From CALANV01 sp036381615 (GTDB lineage: Bacteria; Pseudomonadota; Alphaproteobacteria; CACIAM-22H2): a DNA stretch of 64,000 nt. Location: NCBI GenBank assembly GCA_036381615.1, contig DASVCL010000085.1, positions 1 through 64,000 of the forward strand, given 5' to 3'. This document shows, in pieces, positions 18,070-26,864 of the stretch. Position numbers and translations under genes: made by a program. Under the pieces are notes generated by a model. It was not told the origin of the DNA. It saw only the letters and a list, made by a program, of their open reading frames with translations, and did not search any database. Position 1 is the stretch's first letter. Each line of letters starts with the position of its first letter.

Positions 18070-18113
18070 CGATATGTACGGTCGAATATATCGCCCGGGG
18101 TGACGTCCGGCAA
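18070..18113 (-). promoter_or_regulatory. modA promoter with ModE-box-like palindrome
   Basis: The palindrome CGATAT ... ATATCG at 18070-18093 is spaced like the classic ModE box (about 8-bp arms around a short spacer). It overlaps a -10 hexamer TATATT (18085-18090, minus strand). The partner -35, TTGCCG, is at 18108-18113, giving a 17-bp spacer. Inference: modABC has its own Mo-repressible promoter inside the longer minus-strand gene run. Confidence 0.6.
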
Positions 18114-18125
18114 TCGGCGCCTCGA

Positions 18126-18512
18126 TCAAATCCGACGCGCCGGACGCTCTCTCATCAGGCGGCGGAATTCGTCGAGTTCGCTTGCGAGCGCGCGGGCGGC
18201 GCGCGTTTCCATGGCGCGATAGCGCTTCAGCACCTCCGCACCCATCCTGGTCAGTCGCGCGCCGCCGCCGCTGCGGCCGCCTTTGATCGCCTCGACGAGC
18301 GGCGCGCGGAAACAGGCGTTCATCGTTTCGACGAGCAGCCAGGCGCGGCGATAACTCATGCCGAGCTCGCGCCCCGCGGCGGCGATCGAGCCGGTTCTGT
18401 CGATTGCGTCGAGCAGGTCCGCCTTTCCGGGACCCATGGCGATGGCGGCGCCGAGGAGAAGCCGGAGCCGCGGACCCGCCGGGTCGCGCGATGAGGAGCG
18501 TGGGCGGCTCAC
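18126..18512 (-). CDS. ModE-type N-terminal HTH regulator (short form)
   Basis: This 128-residue protein equals the LysR-like DNA-binding half of ModE: LGPGKADLLDAI-like start (here AMGPGKADLLDAI), TGSIAAAGRELGMSYRRAWLLVETMN, then GGRSGGGARLTRMGAEVLKRY. The C-terminal molybdate-binding (Mop) domains of E. coli ModE are absent, as in many short proteobacterial ModE-like proteins. A GTG start overlaps the stop of the dehydrogenase gene (GTGA). The next Met at 18437 would cut into the domain. Its position before modA makes control of molybdate uptake likely; how it senses molybdate without the Mop domain is unclear. Confidence 0.85.
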   Translation of the reverse strand: MSRPRSSSRDPAGPRLRLLLGAAIAMGPGKADLLDAIDRTGSIAAAGRELGMSYRRAWLLVETMNACFRAPLVEAIKGGRSGGGARLTRMGAEVLKRYRAMETRAARALASELDEFRRLMRERPARRI

Positions 18513-20005
18513 TGCATCGTCGGCATGACGAACTCGGCGCCGGCCCGGATGCCGGTCGGCCAGCGCGCGGTGATGGTCTTGAGCTTGGTATAGAACCGCA
18601 CGCCCTCGGGCCCGTGCATGTGGATGTCGCCGAACAGCGAGCGCTTCCAGCCGCCGAAGCTGTGGAAGGCCATCGGCACCGGGATCGGCACGTTGACGCC
18701 GACCATGCCGATCTTGGCGCGCGCCGCGAACTCACGGGCGGCGTCGCCGTCGCGCGTGAAGATGGCGGTGCCGTTGCCGAACTCGTGATCGTTGACCAGC
18801 GAAAGCGCCGCATCGAAATTCGGCACGCGCACGACCGACAGTACCGGACCGAAGATCTCTTCCTTGTAGATCTTCATGTGCGGCTGCACGTGGTCGAACA
18901 GGCAGCCGCCCAGGAAATAACCGTTCTCGTAACCCTGCAGCTTGAGGCCGCGCCCGTCGACCACCAGCTTGGCGCCCTCGCGCACGCCCTCATCGACATA
19001 GCTGCGGACGCGGTCGAGATGCGCCTTGGTCACCAGCGGCCCCATTTCGGCCTCGGGATCGGTACCCGGGCCGACCTTGAGGGCGCGCACGCGCGGCTCG
19101 AGCCGTTCGACCAGGCGGTCCGCCACCGGGCCCACGGCGACCGCCACCGAGATCGCCATGCAGCGTTCGCCGGCCGAGCCGTAGGCAGCACCCATCAGCG
19201 CGTCCGTCGCCTGGTTGAGGTCGGCGTCGGGCATGATGACCATGTGGTTCTTGGCCCCGCCCAGCGCCTGGACCCGCTTGTTGTGCGCGCAGCCGGTCCG
19301 ATAGATGTACTCGGCGATCGGCGTCGAGCCGACGAAGCTGACCGCCGCGATGCGCGGGTCGGACAGGAGCGCGTCCACCGCCTCCTTGTCGCCGTTGACG
19401 ACATTGAGCAGGCCCGCGGGCGCGCCGGCCTCGGTCATCAGCTCGGCCAGGCGCAGGGGGCAGGACGGGTCCTTCTCCGACGGCTTCAGGATGAAGCTGT
19501 TGCCGCAGGCGAGCGCGATCGGGAACATCCACATCGGCACCATGGCCGGGAAGTTGAACGGCGAGATCCCGGCGCACACGCCGAGCGGCTGGCGTAGGGA
19601 CCAGGAGTCGATGCCCCGGCCGACATTTTCAGTGAATTCGCCCTTGAGCAGATGCGGGATGCCGCAGGCGAACTCGACGACCTCGAGACCGCGGATCAGC
19701 GAGCCCTTCGCATCGGAAAGAACCTTGCCGTGCTCGGCCGTGATCATGCGGGCGAGGTCGTCCATGTTCTTTTCGACGAGCTCCTTGAAGCGGAACATGA
19801 CCCGGGCGCGCTGCAGCGGCGGCACGTTCGCCCATGCCGCCTGCGCCTTCTCCGCGGCCGCGATGGCGTGACCGACTTCCGTTGCATTCGCAAAGGGAAC
19901 CTGCGCCGTCCGCTCGCCGGTCGCGGGGTTGAACACGTCGCCGAACCGCCCGCTCTTTCCCGCGACCCGCTCGCCGTTGATGTAGTGATGAAGTGTCTGA
20001 ACCAT
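18509..20005 (-). CDS. iolA: Methylmalonate-semialdehyde dehydrogenase (CoA-acylating)
   Basis: This 498-residue aldehyde dehydrogenase matches MmsA/IolA, which converts malonate or methylmalonate semialdehyde to acetyl- or propionyl-CoA. Landmarks are GISPFNFPAMVPMWMFPIALACGN, FVGSTPIAEYIY, the glutamate-replacing region GGAKNHMVIMPDAD and the catalytic cysteine in GSAGERCMAIS. It follows the IolC-like gene by 6 bases and an RpiR regulator before that, so a myo-inositol role (iolA) is favoured over valine catabolism. mmsA would be the name in the other context. Confidence 0.9.
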   Translation of the reverse strand: MVQTLHHYINGERVAGKSGRFGDVFNPATGERTAQVPFANATEVGHAIAAAEKAQAAWANVPPLQRARVMFRFKELVEKNMDDLARMITAEHGKVLSDAKGSLIRGLEVVEFACGIPHLLKGEFTENVGRGIDSWSLRQPLGVCAGISPFNFPAMVPMWMFPIALACGNSFILKPSEKDPSCPLRLAELMTEAGAPAGLLNVVNGDKEAVDALLSDPRIAAVSFVGSTPIAEYIYRTGCAHNKRVQALGGAKNHMVIMPDADLNQATDALMGAAYGSAGERCMAISVAVAVGPVADRLVERLEPRVRALKVGPGTDPEAEMGPLVTKAHLDRVRSYVDEGVREGAKLVVDGRGLKLQGYENGYFLGGCLFDHVQPHMKIYKEEIFGPVLSVVRVPNFDAALSLVNDHEFGNGTAIFTRDGDAAREFAARAKIGMVGVNVPIPVPMAFHSFGGWKRSLFGDIHMHGPEGVRFYTKLKTITARWPTGIRAGAEFVMPTMQ

Positions 20006-20011
20006 CTCGTC

Positions 20012-21946
20012 CTATCCCTGATCCTTGTGCCGAGTCTGCCACAGCGTGATGACGCGGGCATAATTCCGGGCGATCGCTTCGATCGCGCTCCGGTCGTCCA
20101 TTTTACCGTCAAACCAGGCTTCGGCCACGCTCCAGAAGATCTGGCGTCCCACCGCGAAGCCGCGGACCAGCGGTTCCGCCGCGGCGGCGGCGAAGGCCTT
20201 GCCCAGGTCGCTGCCGCCGGCGTCCCGGCCCAGCACCAGGATGCCCCGGCAATGAGGATCGCGGGCCCGGACGACGTCGCCGACGGCGCGCCAGCCGTCG
20301 GCATCGACCAACGGCGGCAGTTTCCACCAGTCCGGCACGACGCCGAGGTCGTAGAAGCGATGCATCGCAGCGGCCAGCGCGTTTCCGTCGTCCGCCTTGT
20401 CTTTCGGCGGCACGATTTCGAGCAGCAGCTCGTGTTCCGTCGCGATGCACGCCCGATGGAGCGCGAGCACGCGCTGCTCCTGGATGTCCTTGAGCGGTTC
20501 GGGATCGTCGGGATGATATCGGACCAGGCACTTGACGACGTGCTCGGCGGGCCAGGTCCGAAGCGCGATGGCAGGCTCCCATTCGCCTTCGAATTCGAGC
20601 GGGACGGCGCCGGGCTTCTCGATTGGGCGGGCGAGCCACCGGCCCGTGCCGGTCGCCGCGAACAGCGGATCGCGGCCGTAGGTGTCGTCGACGATCATGC
20701 CGGCCGACGGCAATCCGTCGGCGCCTTTGTAGGCCCCTTCGGCGATCAAGGTCTTGAAGCGCGAAATCCGGTCGGCCGGCGAGCCGCACCGCCGCGCCAG
20801 CTCCTCGAACTGGACGCGATGGTCGAAGGCGAGGGCGCATATCTCGGGCCAGTCCTTCCGGCGCGTGGTGACGCGGTGCAGATAGGCGATCCGCGTGTCC
20901 TCGTGCAGTTTCGAGAGCCGGTCGGCGCGTGCGAGAAAGTCGGTGAGTTCCGTCCAGGTCGGCATGGCGGGGGCGCAGCCGTGCCGCGACACGACCAGCG
21001 CGCCGCAGGCATTGGCGAAGGTCGCCGCGCGCGCCCAGTCCTCGCCGCGTAGCCAGCCGCGCAGCAGCCCGGCCATGAACCCGTCGCCCGCACCCAGCAC
21101 GTTGTAGACCTGGACCGGGAATCCTTTGACGACGAGCCCGTCCTCGATCCGGTCGGGAATGGGGCCGGTGAACACGACGCAGCCCTGGGGGCCCATCTTC
21201 ATGACGATCGTGGCGCGCGTCAGCGCGCGCAGGCGCTTGAGCGCTTCCAGCGAGTCGGGCGTTCCGCCGGCGATATGGATTTCCTCTTCGGTGCCCACGA
21301 TCAGGTCGCAGGACGGCACGATGCTCTGCAGGTGTTGCGACACCTTGTCCGAGGCGACGTAGCGCCGCTCGCCGAGTCCGTGCCCGGTCAACCCCCACAG
21401 CACGGGGCGGTAATCGATATCCAGCACGACCTTGGTGCCGCTTTCGCGCGCGTAGCGGATCGCGGTGCGGCAGGTTTCATCCGTCCGCGCCGTCGAAAAA
21501 TGCGTGCCGGTGACCACCAGGGCCGCTGCCGAGGCGATGAAGGCGGCATCGAAGTCGTCGGGCGAGATCGCCATGTCGGCGCAGTTCTCGCGGTAGAACA
21601 GCAGCGGGAACGTTTCGCTGTCCTTGATACCGAGGATGGCGAGCGCGGTCAGCCGGTGCGGATCCGTGCGGACATGGCTGACGTCGACGCCCTCGGCGGC
21701 TAGGGTCTCGCGCACGAAGCGGCCCATGTGCTCGTCGCCGACGCGGGTGATCATCGCCGGCTTCAGGCCGAGCCGCGCCGCGCCGACGGAGATGTTCGCC
21801 GGGCAGCCGCCCAGATACTTGGCGAAGCTTGCCATGTCCTCGAGCCTGCCGCCGATCTGCTCGCCATAGAGGTCGACGGCGGCGCGGCCCATGGCGATGA
21901 AGTCGAGCGGGCGGCCGTGAGGCGGGAGAGGGGATTCGTTCGTCAT
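20012..21946 (-). CDS. iolC: 5-dehydro-2-deoxygluconokinase fused to DUF2090 aldolase-like domain
   Basis: This 644-residue two-domain protein has an N-terminal PfkB sugar kinase (about 15-335) with FAKYLGGCPANISVGAARLG and the catalytic GAGDGFMAGLLRG. It should phosphorylate 5-dehydro-2-deoxygluconate. The C-terminal part (about 345-640, from WPEICALAFDHRVQFEEL) is DUF2090, related to class I aldolases and known fused to IolC in many proteobacteria. That domain probably supplies the following aldol cleavage. Its start overlaps the RpiR gene stop by 4 bases. Other iol genes (iolB, D, E, G) are not in the window. Confidence 0.9.
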   Translation of the reverse strand: MTNESPLPPHGRPLDFIAMGRAAVDLYGEQIGGRLEDMASFAKYLGGCPANISVGAARLGLKPAMITRVGDEHMGRFVRETLAAEGVDVSHVRTDPHRLTALAILGIKDSETFPLLFYRENCADMAISPDDFDAAFIASAAALVVTGTHFSTARTDETCRTAIRYARESGTKVVLDIDYRPVLWGLTGHGLGERRYVASDKVSQHLQSIVPSCDLIVGTEEEIHIAGGTPDSLEALKRLRALTRATIVMKMGPQGCVVFTGPIPDRIEDGLVVKGFPVQVYNVLGAGDGFMAGLLRGWLRGEDWARAATFANACGALVVSRHGCAPAMPTWTELTDFLARADRLSKLHEDTRIAYLHRVTTRRKDWPEICALAFDHRVQFEELARRCGSPADRISRFKTLIAEGAYKGADGLPSAGMIVDDTYGRDPLFAATGTGRWLARPIEKPGAVPLEFEGEWEPAIALRTWPAEHVVKCLVRYHPDDPEPLKDIQEQRVLALHRACIATEHELLLEIVPPKDKADDGNALAAAMHRFYDLGVVPDWWKLPPLVDADGWRAVGDVVRARDPHCRGILVLGRDAGGSDLGKAFAAAAAEPLVRGFAVGRQIFWSVAEAWFDGKMDDRSAIEAIARNYARVITLWQTRHKDQG

Positions 21947-22782
21947 GACGTCTTTCGGTTTTCCAGGGTTTCGCCATAGGCGACGACGAGGGTCTGCGCG
22001 AGGCAGATCGGAGCCACCAGCGACCGGAACGGCTGGATGGCATCCTCGCCGGTCTCGAACACGACCGCGGCATTCCGGGCGATCGGCGACAGGGGGGAAT
22101 CGGTGATCGCGATCACCGGCACGTTGCGCGCCTTGCAGTCCGCCGTGACGGCAACGACCTCCTGCGAATATTCCTTGAAGCTGATCGCGATCACGACATC
22201 CGTGCGCGACATGAGCCGCGCCTCTTCCCGGGTCAGTCCGCCGATGCCGTCGAGCAGGATCGACCGGCGGTCAAGGCGACCCAAGGCGTAGTGCAGGTAA
22301 AAGGCAACGGGAAACGATCGGCCCTGTGCGAGCAGGTAGATCTGGTCTGCCCGCCCCATGAGCCGGACGGCAGTATCGAGGTCGCGCGCGCTGATCGTGT
22401 CGTGCAGGTGCTCGAGGGCGCCGATGCCGTCGCGCACGAACTGCGCAAGCAGCGCCGCGGCGCCCGGTCCGCGACGGCCATCGCCTGCGCGGGCATGCAG
22501 CGTCGCGATCCGCTCGCGATATGTCGAGGCGCCGGCGACGAGCCGCGAGCGGAACAGCATCTGCATGTCGCTGAACCCGGGAAAGCCGAACGCATTCGCG
22601 AATCGGATGATGCTCGACGGCTGCACGCCCGCGCGCCCGGCGATGTTTGCGACGGTGCCGAGCGCCATGTCGTTGGGATGGTGAAGCGCGAACTCGGCGA
22701 TCTGCTGCAGGCGCGCCGGCAACCGTCCGTAGCGGCGCGCGATTTCGGCTCTGAGATCGTCGAATGTCTTCGGAGCGCGCAT
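21943..22782 (-). CDS. RpiR family transcriptional regulator, probable inositol-catabolism repressor
   Basis: This 279-residue protein has an N-terminal HTH_6 domain (ALGTVANIAGRAGVQPSSIIRFANAFGFPGFSDMQ) and a C-terminal SIS sugar-phosphate isomerase-like domain (about 125-265, with GRSFPVAFYLHYAL and AISFKEYSQEVVAV). RpiR proteins of this type control iol genes in alpha- and gammaproteobacteria. It heads the operon with the IolC and IolA genes (ATGA overlap). The divergent promoter region carries two inverted repeats that could be its operators. Confidence 0.88.
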   Translation of the reverse strand: MRAPKTFDDLRAEIARRYGRLPARLQQIAEFALHHPNDMALGTVANIAGRAGVQPSSIIRFANAFGFPGFSDMQMLFRSRLVAGASTYRERIATLHARAGDGRRGPGAAALLAQFVRDGIGALEHLHDTISARDLDTAVRLMGRADQIYLLAQGRSFPVAFYLHYALGRLDRRSILLDGIGGLTREEARLMSRTDVVIAISFKEYSQEVVAVTADCKARNVPVIAITDSPLSPIARNAAVVFETGEDAIQPFRSLVAPICLAQTLVVAYGETLENRKTS

Positions 22783-22821
22783 CCGCAGTGGTGTCCCGCT
22801 CGCGCCGGGTGGCCGTGGCGC

Positions 22822-22879
22822 TTTACATCGATTCTTAGAATAGATATTCTCTTTTTAAACGACAATAGAATGTACATTC
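22822..22879. promoter_or_regulatory. Overlapping divergent promoters with palindromic operators
   Basis: Plus-strand promoter: TTTACA (22822-22827), 17 bp, TATTCT (22845-22850). Minus-strand promoter: TTGTCG (22860-22865), 17 bp, TATTCT (22837-22842). Both -10 hexamers form the arms of one inverted repeat AGAATA-GA-TATTCT. A second perfect palindrome, GAATGTACATTC, is at 22868-22879 in the plus-strand leader. One RpiR dimer on the first repeat would shut both directions. Inference from sequence geometry. Confidence 0.6.
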
Positions 22880-22894
22880 AACGGAGGAGCGAAC

Positions 22895-23800
22895 GTGACG
22901 TCCTCGCAGCGTATCGGCTTCATCGGCGTCGGCATGATGGGTCACGGCATGGCGAAGAACCTCGTGACCAAAGGCTTTCCGGTCACGGTGCTCGGCCATC
23001 GCAATCGCGCGCCGGTCGAGGATCTCGTGAAGCTCGGCGCCAAGGAAGGGAAGAACCCCGCCGACCTCGCACGCAATTCCGATATCGTCTTCATCTGCGT
23101 GACGGGCTCTCCGCAGGTCGAGGAGACCGTCTACAAGAAGGACGGACTTCTCGAAGGGGCGCGCGACGGGCTTATCGTCGTCGACACCTCGACGTCGGAG
23201 CCTGATTCCACGTTGAAGATCGCGGCCGATCTGAAGGCGAAGGGAACGACGCTGGTGGATGCGCCGCTCGCGCGCACGCCGAAGGAGGCGGAGGAAGGGC
23301 GGCTCAACGTGATGGTCGGTGCGGATCCGGCGGTCTTCGCCAAGATCGAGCCTGCGCTGAAAGCCTTCGCCGAGAATATCTTTCACGTCGGTCCGCTCGG
23401 CGCCGGCCACAAGCTCAAGCTGATCAATAATTTCCTTGCGATGGGGCAGGCGGCACTGATCGCCGAGGCGATGGCCATGGCGGCTAAGGTCGGCGTCGAT
23501 CTCGATGCGTTCGTCAAGGTCGTCGGCGCCGGCGGCGTCAACAGCGGCATTTTCCAGATGATGGCACCACCCGCGCTCAAGGGCGATCTGGGAACGTTCA
23601 AGTTCGGCCTGTCGAACGGACAGAAGGACCTGCGCTACTACACGCACATGGCCGAATCGGCAGGGTTCCCGGCATTCCTGGGCGAAGTCGTCCACCAGAC
23701 CTTCGTGCAGGCCTCACTGGTGGGCTTCGGCGACAAGTTCGTGCCGTCGCTGCTCGAGATGCAGGAGAAAGTGAACGGCGTGAAGATCGTGCGGCGCTGA
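22895..23800 (+). CDS. 3-hydroxyisobutyrate dehydrogenase family NAD(P)-dependent oxidoreductase
   Basis: This 301-residue beta-hydroxyacid dehydrogenase has the Rossmann motif GFIGVGMMGHGMAKN and the substrate-binding segment VDAPLARTPKEAEEG. The catalytic lysine is in GAGHKLKLINNFL, matching the GxxGxGxxxKxxxN signature. Related enzymes reduce tartronate semialdehyde or oxidise 3-hydroxyisobutyrate or hydroxymethylglutarate. A GTG start with AACGGAGGAG upstream is used. It diverges from the RpiR-IolC-IolA operon, so a role in the same sugar or semialdehyde metabolism is plausible. Confidence 0.88.
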   Translation: MTSSQRIGFIGVGMMGHGMAKNLVTKGFPVTVLGHRNRAPVEDLVKLGAKEGKNPADLARNSDIVFICVTGSPQVEETVYKKDGLLEGARDGLIVVDTSTSEPDSTLKIAADLKAKGTTLVDAPLARTPKEAEEGRLNVMVGADPAVFAKIEPALKAFAENIFHVGPLGAGHKLKLINNFLAMGQAALIAEAMAMAAKVGVDLDAFVKVVGAGGVNSGIFQMMAPPALKGDLGTFKFGLSNGQKDLRYYTHMAESAGFPAFLGEVVHQTFVQASLVGFGDKFVPSLLEMQEKVNGVKIVRR

Positions 23801-23978
23801 TCCGCCGGCAGGACGGCGGCACTGCGCCTGTTCCTGGGCTCACGCAGGCCGGCCACGACCACTCCCGGTTCGACGGCATCGAGATCACGCGCAAGCATAC
23901 GCGCGAGATTGCACACGGACGAACGGGGGCGTCGGTACCCGGGCGCGTTGACCGCTTGACGAACGAGTGGAGGAAGAC

Positions 23979-24722
23979 GTGACAGGGGCTAAGCGCAAGG
24001 TTGCGCTCGTGACCGGGGCTGCCGGCACCATGGGGTTGGCGACGGTGAAGTTCCTGCTCGAGGACGGTTTCGTGGTGGTCATGGTCGACCTCGACGAAAA
24101 GCGTCTCAAGGACGTCGCCGCGCCGCTCGGGTCCGATGCCTATCCGATCGCCTTCGACGTATCGAAATACAACCAGGTCGAAGCGGCCGTCCGCCGCATC
24201 GAGGCGGAGATCGGGCCCGTCGACGTGCTCGTCAACAACGCCGGCATCCTGTCGAACAACAAGGTGGCCGATACGACGCCGGACGAATGGCACCGGGTGC
24301 TGGCGGTCAATCTGGATGGCGCCTTCTATCTGTCGAAGCTGATCCTGCCCGGCATGAAGGCGCGGCGCTGGGGGCGGATCGTCAATACGTGCTCGTTTGC
24401 GATGAAGTCGGGCGGGCTTACGGCCGGCACCGCCTACACGACGTCCAAGGGCGCGTTGCAGGCCCTCACGTTCTCCCTCGCGCGGGAGTCGGTCGAGTAT
24501 GGCGTGACGGTGAACGGGATTGCGCCGGCCTACGTCAAGACGCCGATGGTGACCGAGCAGCTTACCGAAGCGCAACGCCAGGCGCTCCTGCAGCAGATTC
24601 CGATGCGCCGCTTCTGCGAACCGGAAGAGTTCGCGCACTGTGTCAGGTTCTTCGTCTCGCCGCTCGCCGGCTTCATCACCGGCGAGATCATGGACCTCAA
24701 CGGCGGACTGCTCTTCGACTGA
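23979..24722 (+). CDS. SDR family oxidoreductase
   Basis: This 247-residue short-chain dehydrogenase has the cofactor motif TGAAGTMG, NNAG (VDVLVNNAGIL), and catalytic Ser/Tyr/Lys in NTCSFAMK and YTTSKGA. C-terminal GEIMDLNGG completes the family pattern. The acidic residue after beta2 (VDLDEKRLK) suggests NAD rather than NADP. The GTG at 23979 has an ideally spaced GGAGGA (23969-23974); the in-frame GTG at 23967 has none. It follows the hydroxyacid dehydrogenase by about 180 bases and may share its transcript. Confidence 0.87.
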   Translation: MTGAKRKVALVTGAAGTMGLATVKFLLEDGFVVVMVDLDEKRLKDVAAPLGSDAYPIAFDVSKYNQVEAAVRRIEAEIGPVDVLVNNAGILSNNKVADTTPDEWHRVLAVNLDGAFYLSKLILPGMKARRWGRIVNTCSFAMKSGGLTAGTAYTTSKGALQALTFSLARESVEYGVTVNGIAPAYVKTPMVTEQLTEAQRQALLQQIPMRRFCEPEEFAHCVRFFVSPLAGFITGEIMDLNGGLLFD

Positions 24723-24842
24723 CCACGGTCGACGCTTCCGCCGTGCCGGCCCCGATCACGTCCGGAGCCGGCTTCGAGCATGAGCTCGAGTGCAGCTCGA
24801 CTTGAGCGGAAAAGTCGCCTTCGCCGTCGGCGGCTGCGACGG

Positions 24843-25463
24843 TCAGCTCAGCGGAATCATCACGTGTTCGGCGTAGGCCGGGCGGGCCTTGAGCCGTTCG
24901 TAATACGCTTCCAGGTTCGGCAGCTTCGGACGATCGATCGGGAGTGTTAGGTAGCGGTACGTCGCCGCACCCATGGCAATGTCGCCGATGGTCAGGCTGT
25001 CGCCTGCCACGTAGGAGCGGTCGGCCATGTACGCATCGAACAGCCGCATTGCGTCGGTGAGCTTCGCCTGCGCGGCCGTAATCGCCTTCATGTCGCGCTG
25101 TTCGGGCGGCGTGCGGATCAGCCCGAGGAACACCGGCCCCATTGCGGGAATCGCCGTCGACAGTTTCCAGTCCATCCACATGTCGGCCCGGGCCCGTGCG
25201 CCAGGGTCGGTCGGCCACAGCGTGCCGGCGCCGTACCTGGCGGCGAGATAGCGGACGCATGCGTTGGATTCCCACACGACGACGCCGTCATCCTCGATCG
25301 TGGGCACCAGTCCATTCGGGTTGAGCGCGAGATAATCCGGGTCTTTGTTGCGGCCGAAGGCGCCGCCGGCGTCGATGCGCTCGTACTTCAGGCCGAGCTC
25401 GCCCACCGTCCACATGACCTTCTGCACGTTGATGGAGTTCCTGCGGCCCCAGATTTTCAGCAT
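24843..25463 (-). CDS. Glutathione S-transferase family protein
   Basis: This protein of about 206 residues has an N-terminal thioredoxin-like domain (LKIWGRRNSINVQKVMW, then NPNGLVPTIEDDGVVVWESNACVRYLA) with the cis-proline and the glutathione Glu-Ser pair. The helical C-terminal domain contains the N-capping box region SYVAGDSLTIGDIAMG. The second of two close Met codons has the better-spaced GAGGGG site. It may be a theta/beta-like GST; substrate unknown. It stands alone, convergent with the SDR. Confidence 0.87.
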   Translation of the reverse strand: MLKIWGRRNSINVQKVMWTVGELGLKYERIDAGGAFGRNKDPDYLALNPNGLVPTIEDDGVVVWESNACVRYLAARYGAGTLWPTDPGARARADMWMDWKLSTAIPAMGPVFLGLIRTPPEQRDMKAITAAQAKLTDAMRLFDAYMADRSYVAGDSLTIGDIAMGAATYRYLTLPIDRPKLPNLEAYYERLKARPAYAEHVMIPLS

Positions 25464-25602
25464 GGTCATCCCCTCGCTTCGCCCATTTCCGCACCAAATA
25501 CGGTTCGCTCACCGGCACCGGCCGCGAGGATAAAGGCCCGGCTTCAGGTGGGCAATCGCGAGACCGGACCTGCGCCGGACAAGGCCCACGGCAACGGCGA
25601 TC

Positions 25603-26832
25603 TCAGGCCGTCGGCCGGTGCAACGTCGCCGGGGCGCGCGTCACCGTCTTGCGGCCGCGCTTGAAGACATGGAGAACCGGCGCCAGTTCGGCGATGGCGG
25701 CCGCCGGACTTTCGCAGTCGAGCACGACGAGGTCGGCGGGGTTGCCGACCTCGACGCCGTAGCCGTCCAGGTTCATCAACCCCGCTGCGCGTCGAGTGAT
25801 CATGTTGAAGCACTCGACAATGTCGTCGCGGGCGCCGACCTGACAGATATTGGCGTAAAGATTCGCCATGCGGATCAGGGAGCAGTCGCCGAACGGCGTG
25901 AACGGGTTGAGAACGTTGTTCGTGGCAAGCGAGCAGTTCACGCCCGACCGGATCAGCTTGTGAGCCGGGGTTACGCCGCGTGCGACGTTGCACGGCTGGT
26001 TCTGTCCCATGAGGTAAAGATCAGTCGACGGCAGCACGGTCAGGGCCACGCCAGCGTCGCGCATGCGCCGGGCGGCGTCGCCGAAGGCCGCAGGGGCAAG
26101 CGCGGAGAGTTTCGTCACGTGGCCGACCGCGACGCGCCCGCCGTAGCCGAACTCCTCAGTGCGCCGGCAGACCTCGATCAGATCCATGTCGCGCGGATCG
26201 AGGCTGAAATCGAGATGCATGTCGATGTCGACGTCGAAATCGCGTGCGATCCGGAAGATACGCTCGATCTGTCCGTGCGGGTCGGTGTCCGTATAGGGTG
26301 TCGCGCCGATCAGATCGCCGCCGCGTTTCAGCGCCTCGATCATCAGCTCCTCGGTGCCCGGATTGTTGAGGAGCCCTTCCTGCGGGAATATGCAGATCTC
26401 GATGTCGATCGCCCAGCTGTATTCCTTGACGAGCGGCAGAACGCCTTCGAGGCCGCGCAACCCGATGCCCGGATCGACCTCGAGATGCGTGCGCATGTGC
26501 GTCGTGCCCTGGAGGATGCAACGCTCGAGCGTCCGCTTGGCGCGTCGGTACACGTCCTCCGCCGTGAAGGACCGCTTGGCGCGGGCAACCTCCTGTATCG
26601 CTTCGTCGAGATCGCCGCGCTCGGCGCGGCAGCGATCGAGGATGCAGGACTTGTCGAGGTGGATGTGCGTTTCGACGAAGCCGGGAGACACGAGCCTGCC
26701 GCCGACGTCGAGCTCTTCGCCCGTCGCGGCAAGCCCAGGTTGGATGACGGCGATCCGCCCCTGATCGATGCCGATATCGACGACGGCGTTCGGGTTCGAG
26801 GGAATTCGGGCGTTGCGGAGGATCAGGTCCAT
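25603..26832 (-). CDS. Cytosine deaminase-like amidohydrolase with altered active site
   Basis: This 409-residue member of the amidohydrolase superfamily is close to the CodA/AtzC branch. Metal ligands H56 and H58 are in ETHIHLDK. H206 is in DMHLDFSLDP and H238 in VGHVTKLSA. The usual aspartate ligand (D313 of CodA) is replaced by asparagine (TNN, 305-306), and the proton-shuttling glutamate (E217 of CodA) by phenylalanine 209. It probably does not deaminate cytosine. It starts 32 bases after the fused ABC transporter gene, so it likely processes the imported compound, perhaps a cyclic amide or ureide. The residue alignment is mine from memory of CodA. Confidence 0.8.
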   Translation of the reverse strand: MDLILRNARIPSNPNAVVDIGIDQGRIAVIQPGLAATGEELDVGGRLVSPGFVETHIHLDKSCILDRCRAERGDLDEAIQEVARAKRSFTAEDVYRRAKRTLERCILQGTTHMRTHLEVDPGIGLRGLEGVLPLVKEYSWAIDIEICIFPQEGLLNNPGTEELMIEALKRGGDLIGATPYTDTDPHGQIERIFRIARDFDVDIDMHLDFSLDPRDMDLIEVCRRTEEFGYGGRVAVGHVTKLSALAPAAFGDAARRMRDAGVALTVLPSTDLYLMGQNQPCNVARGVTPAHKLIRSGVNCSLATNNVLNPFTPFGDCSLIRMANLYANICQVGARDDIVECFNMITRRAAGLMNLDGYGVEVGNPADLVVLDCESPAAAIAELAPVLHVFKRGRKTVTRAPATLHRPTA

Positions 26833-26864
26833 CAGATCGCGTGTCAGCTCTTTCGGCCGGCGCT

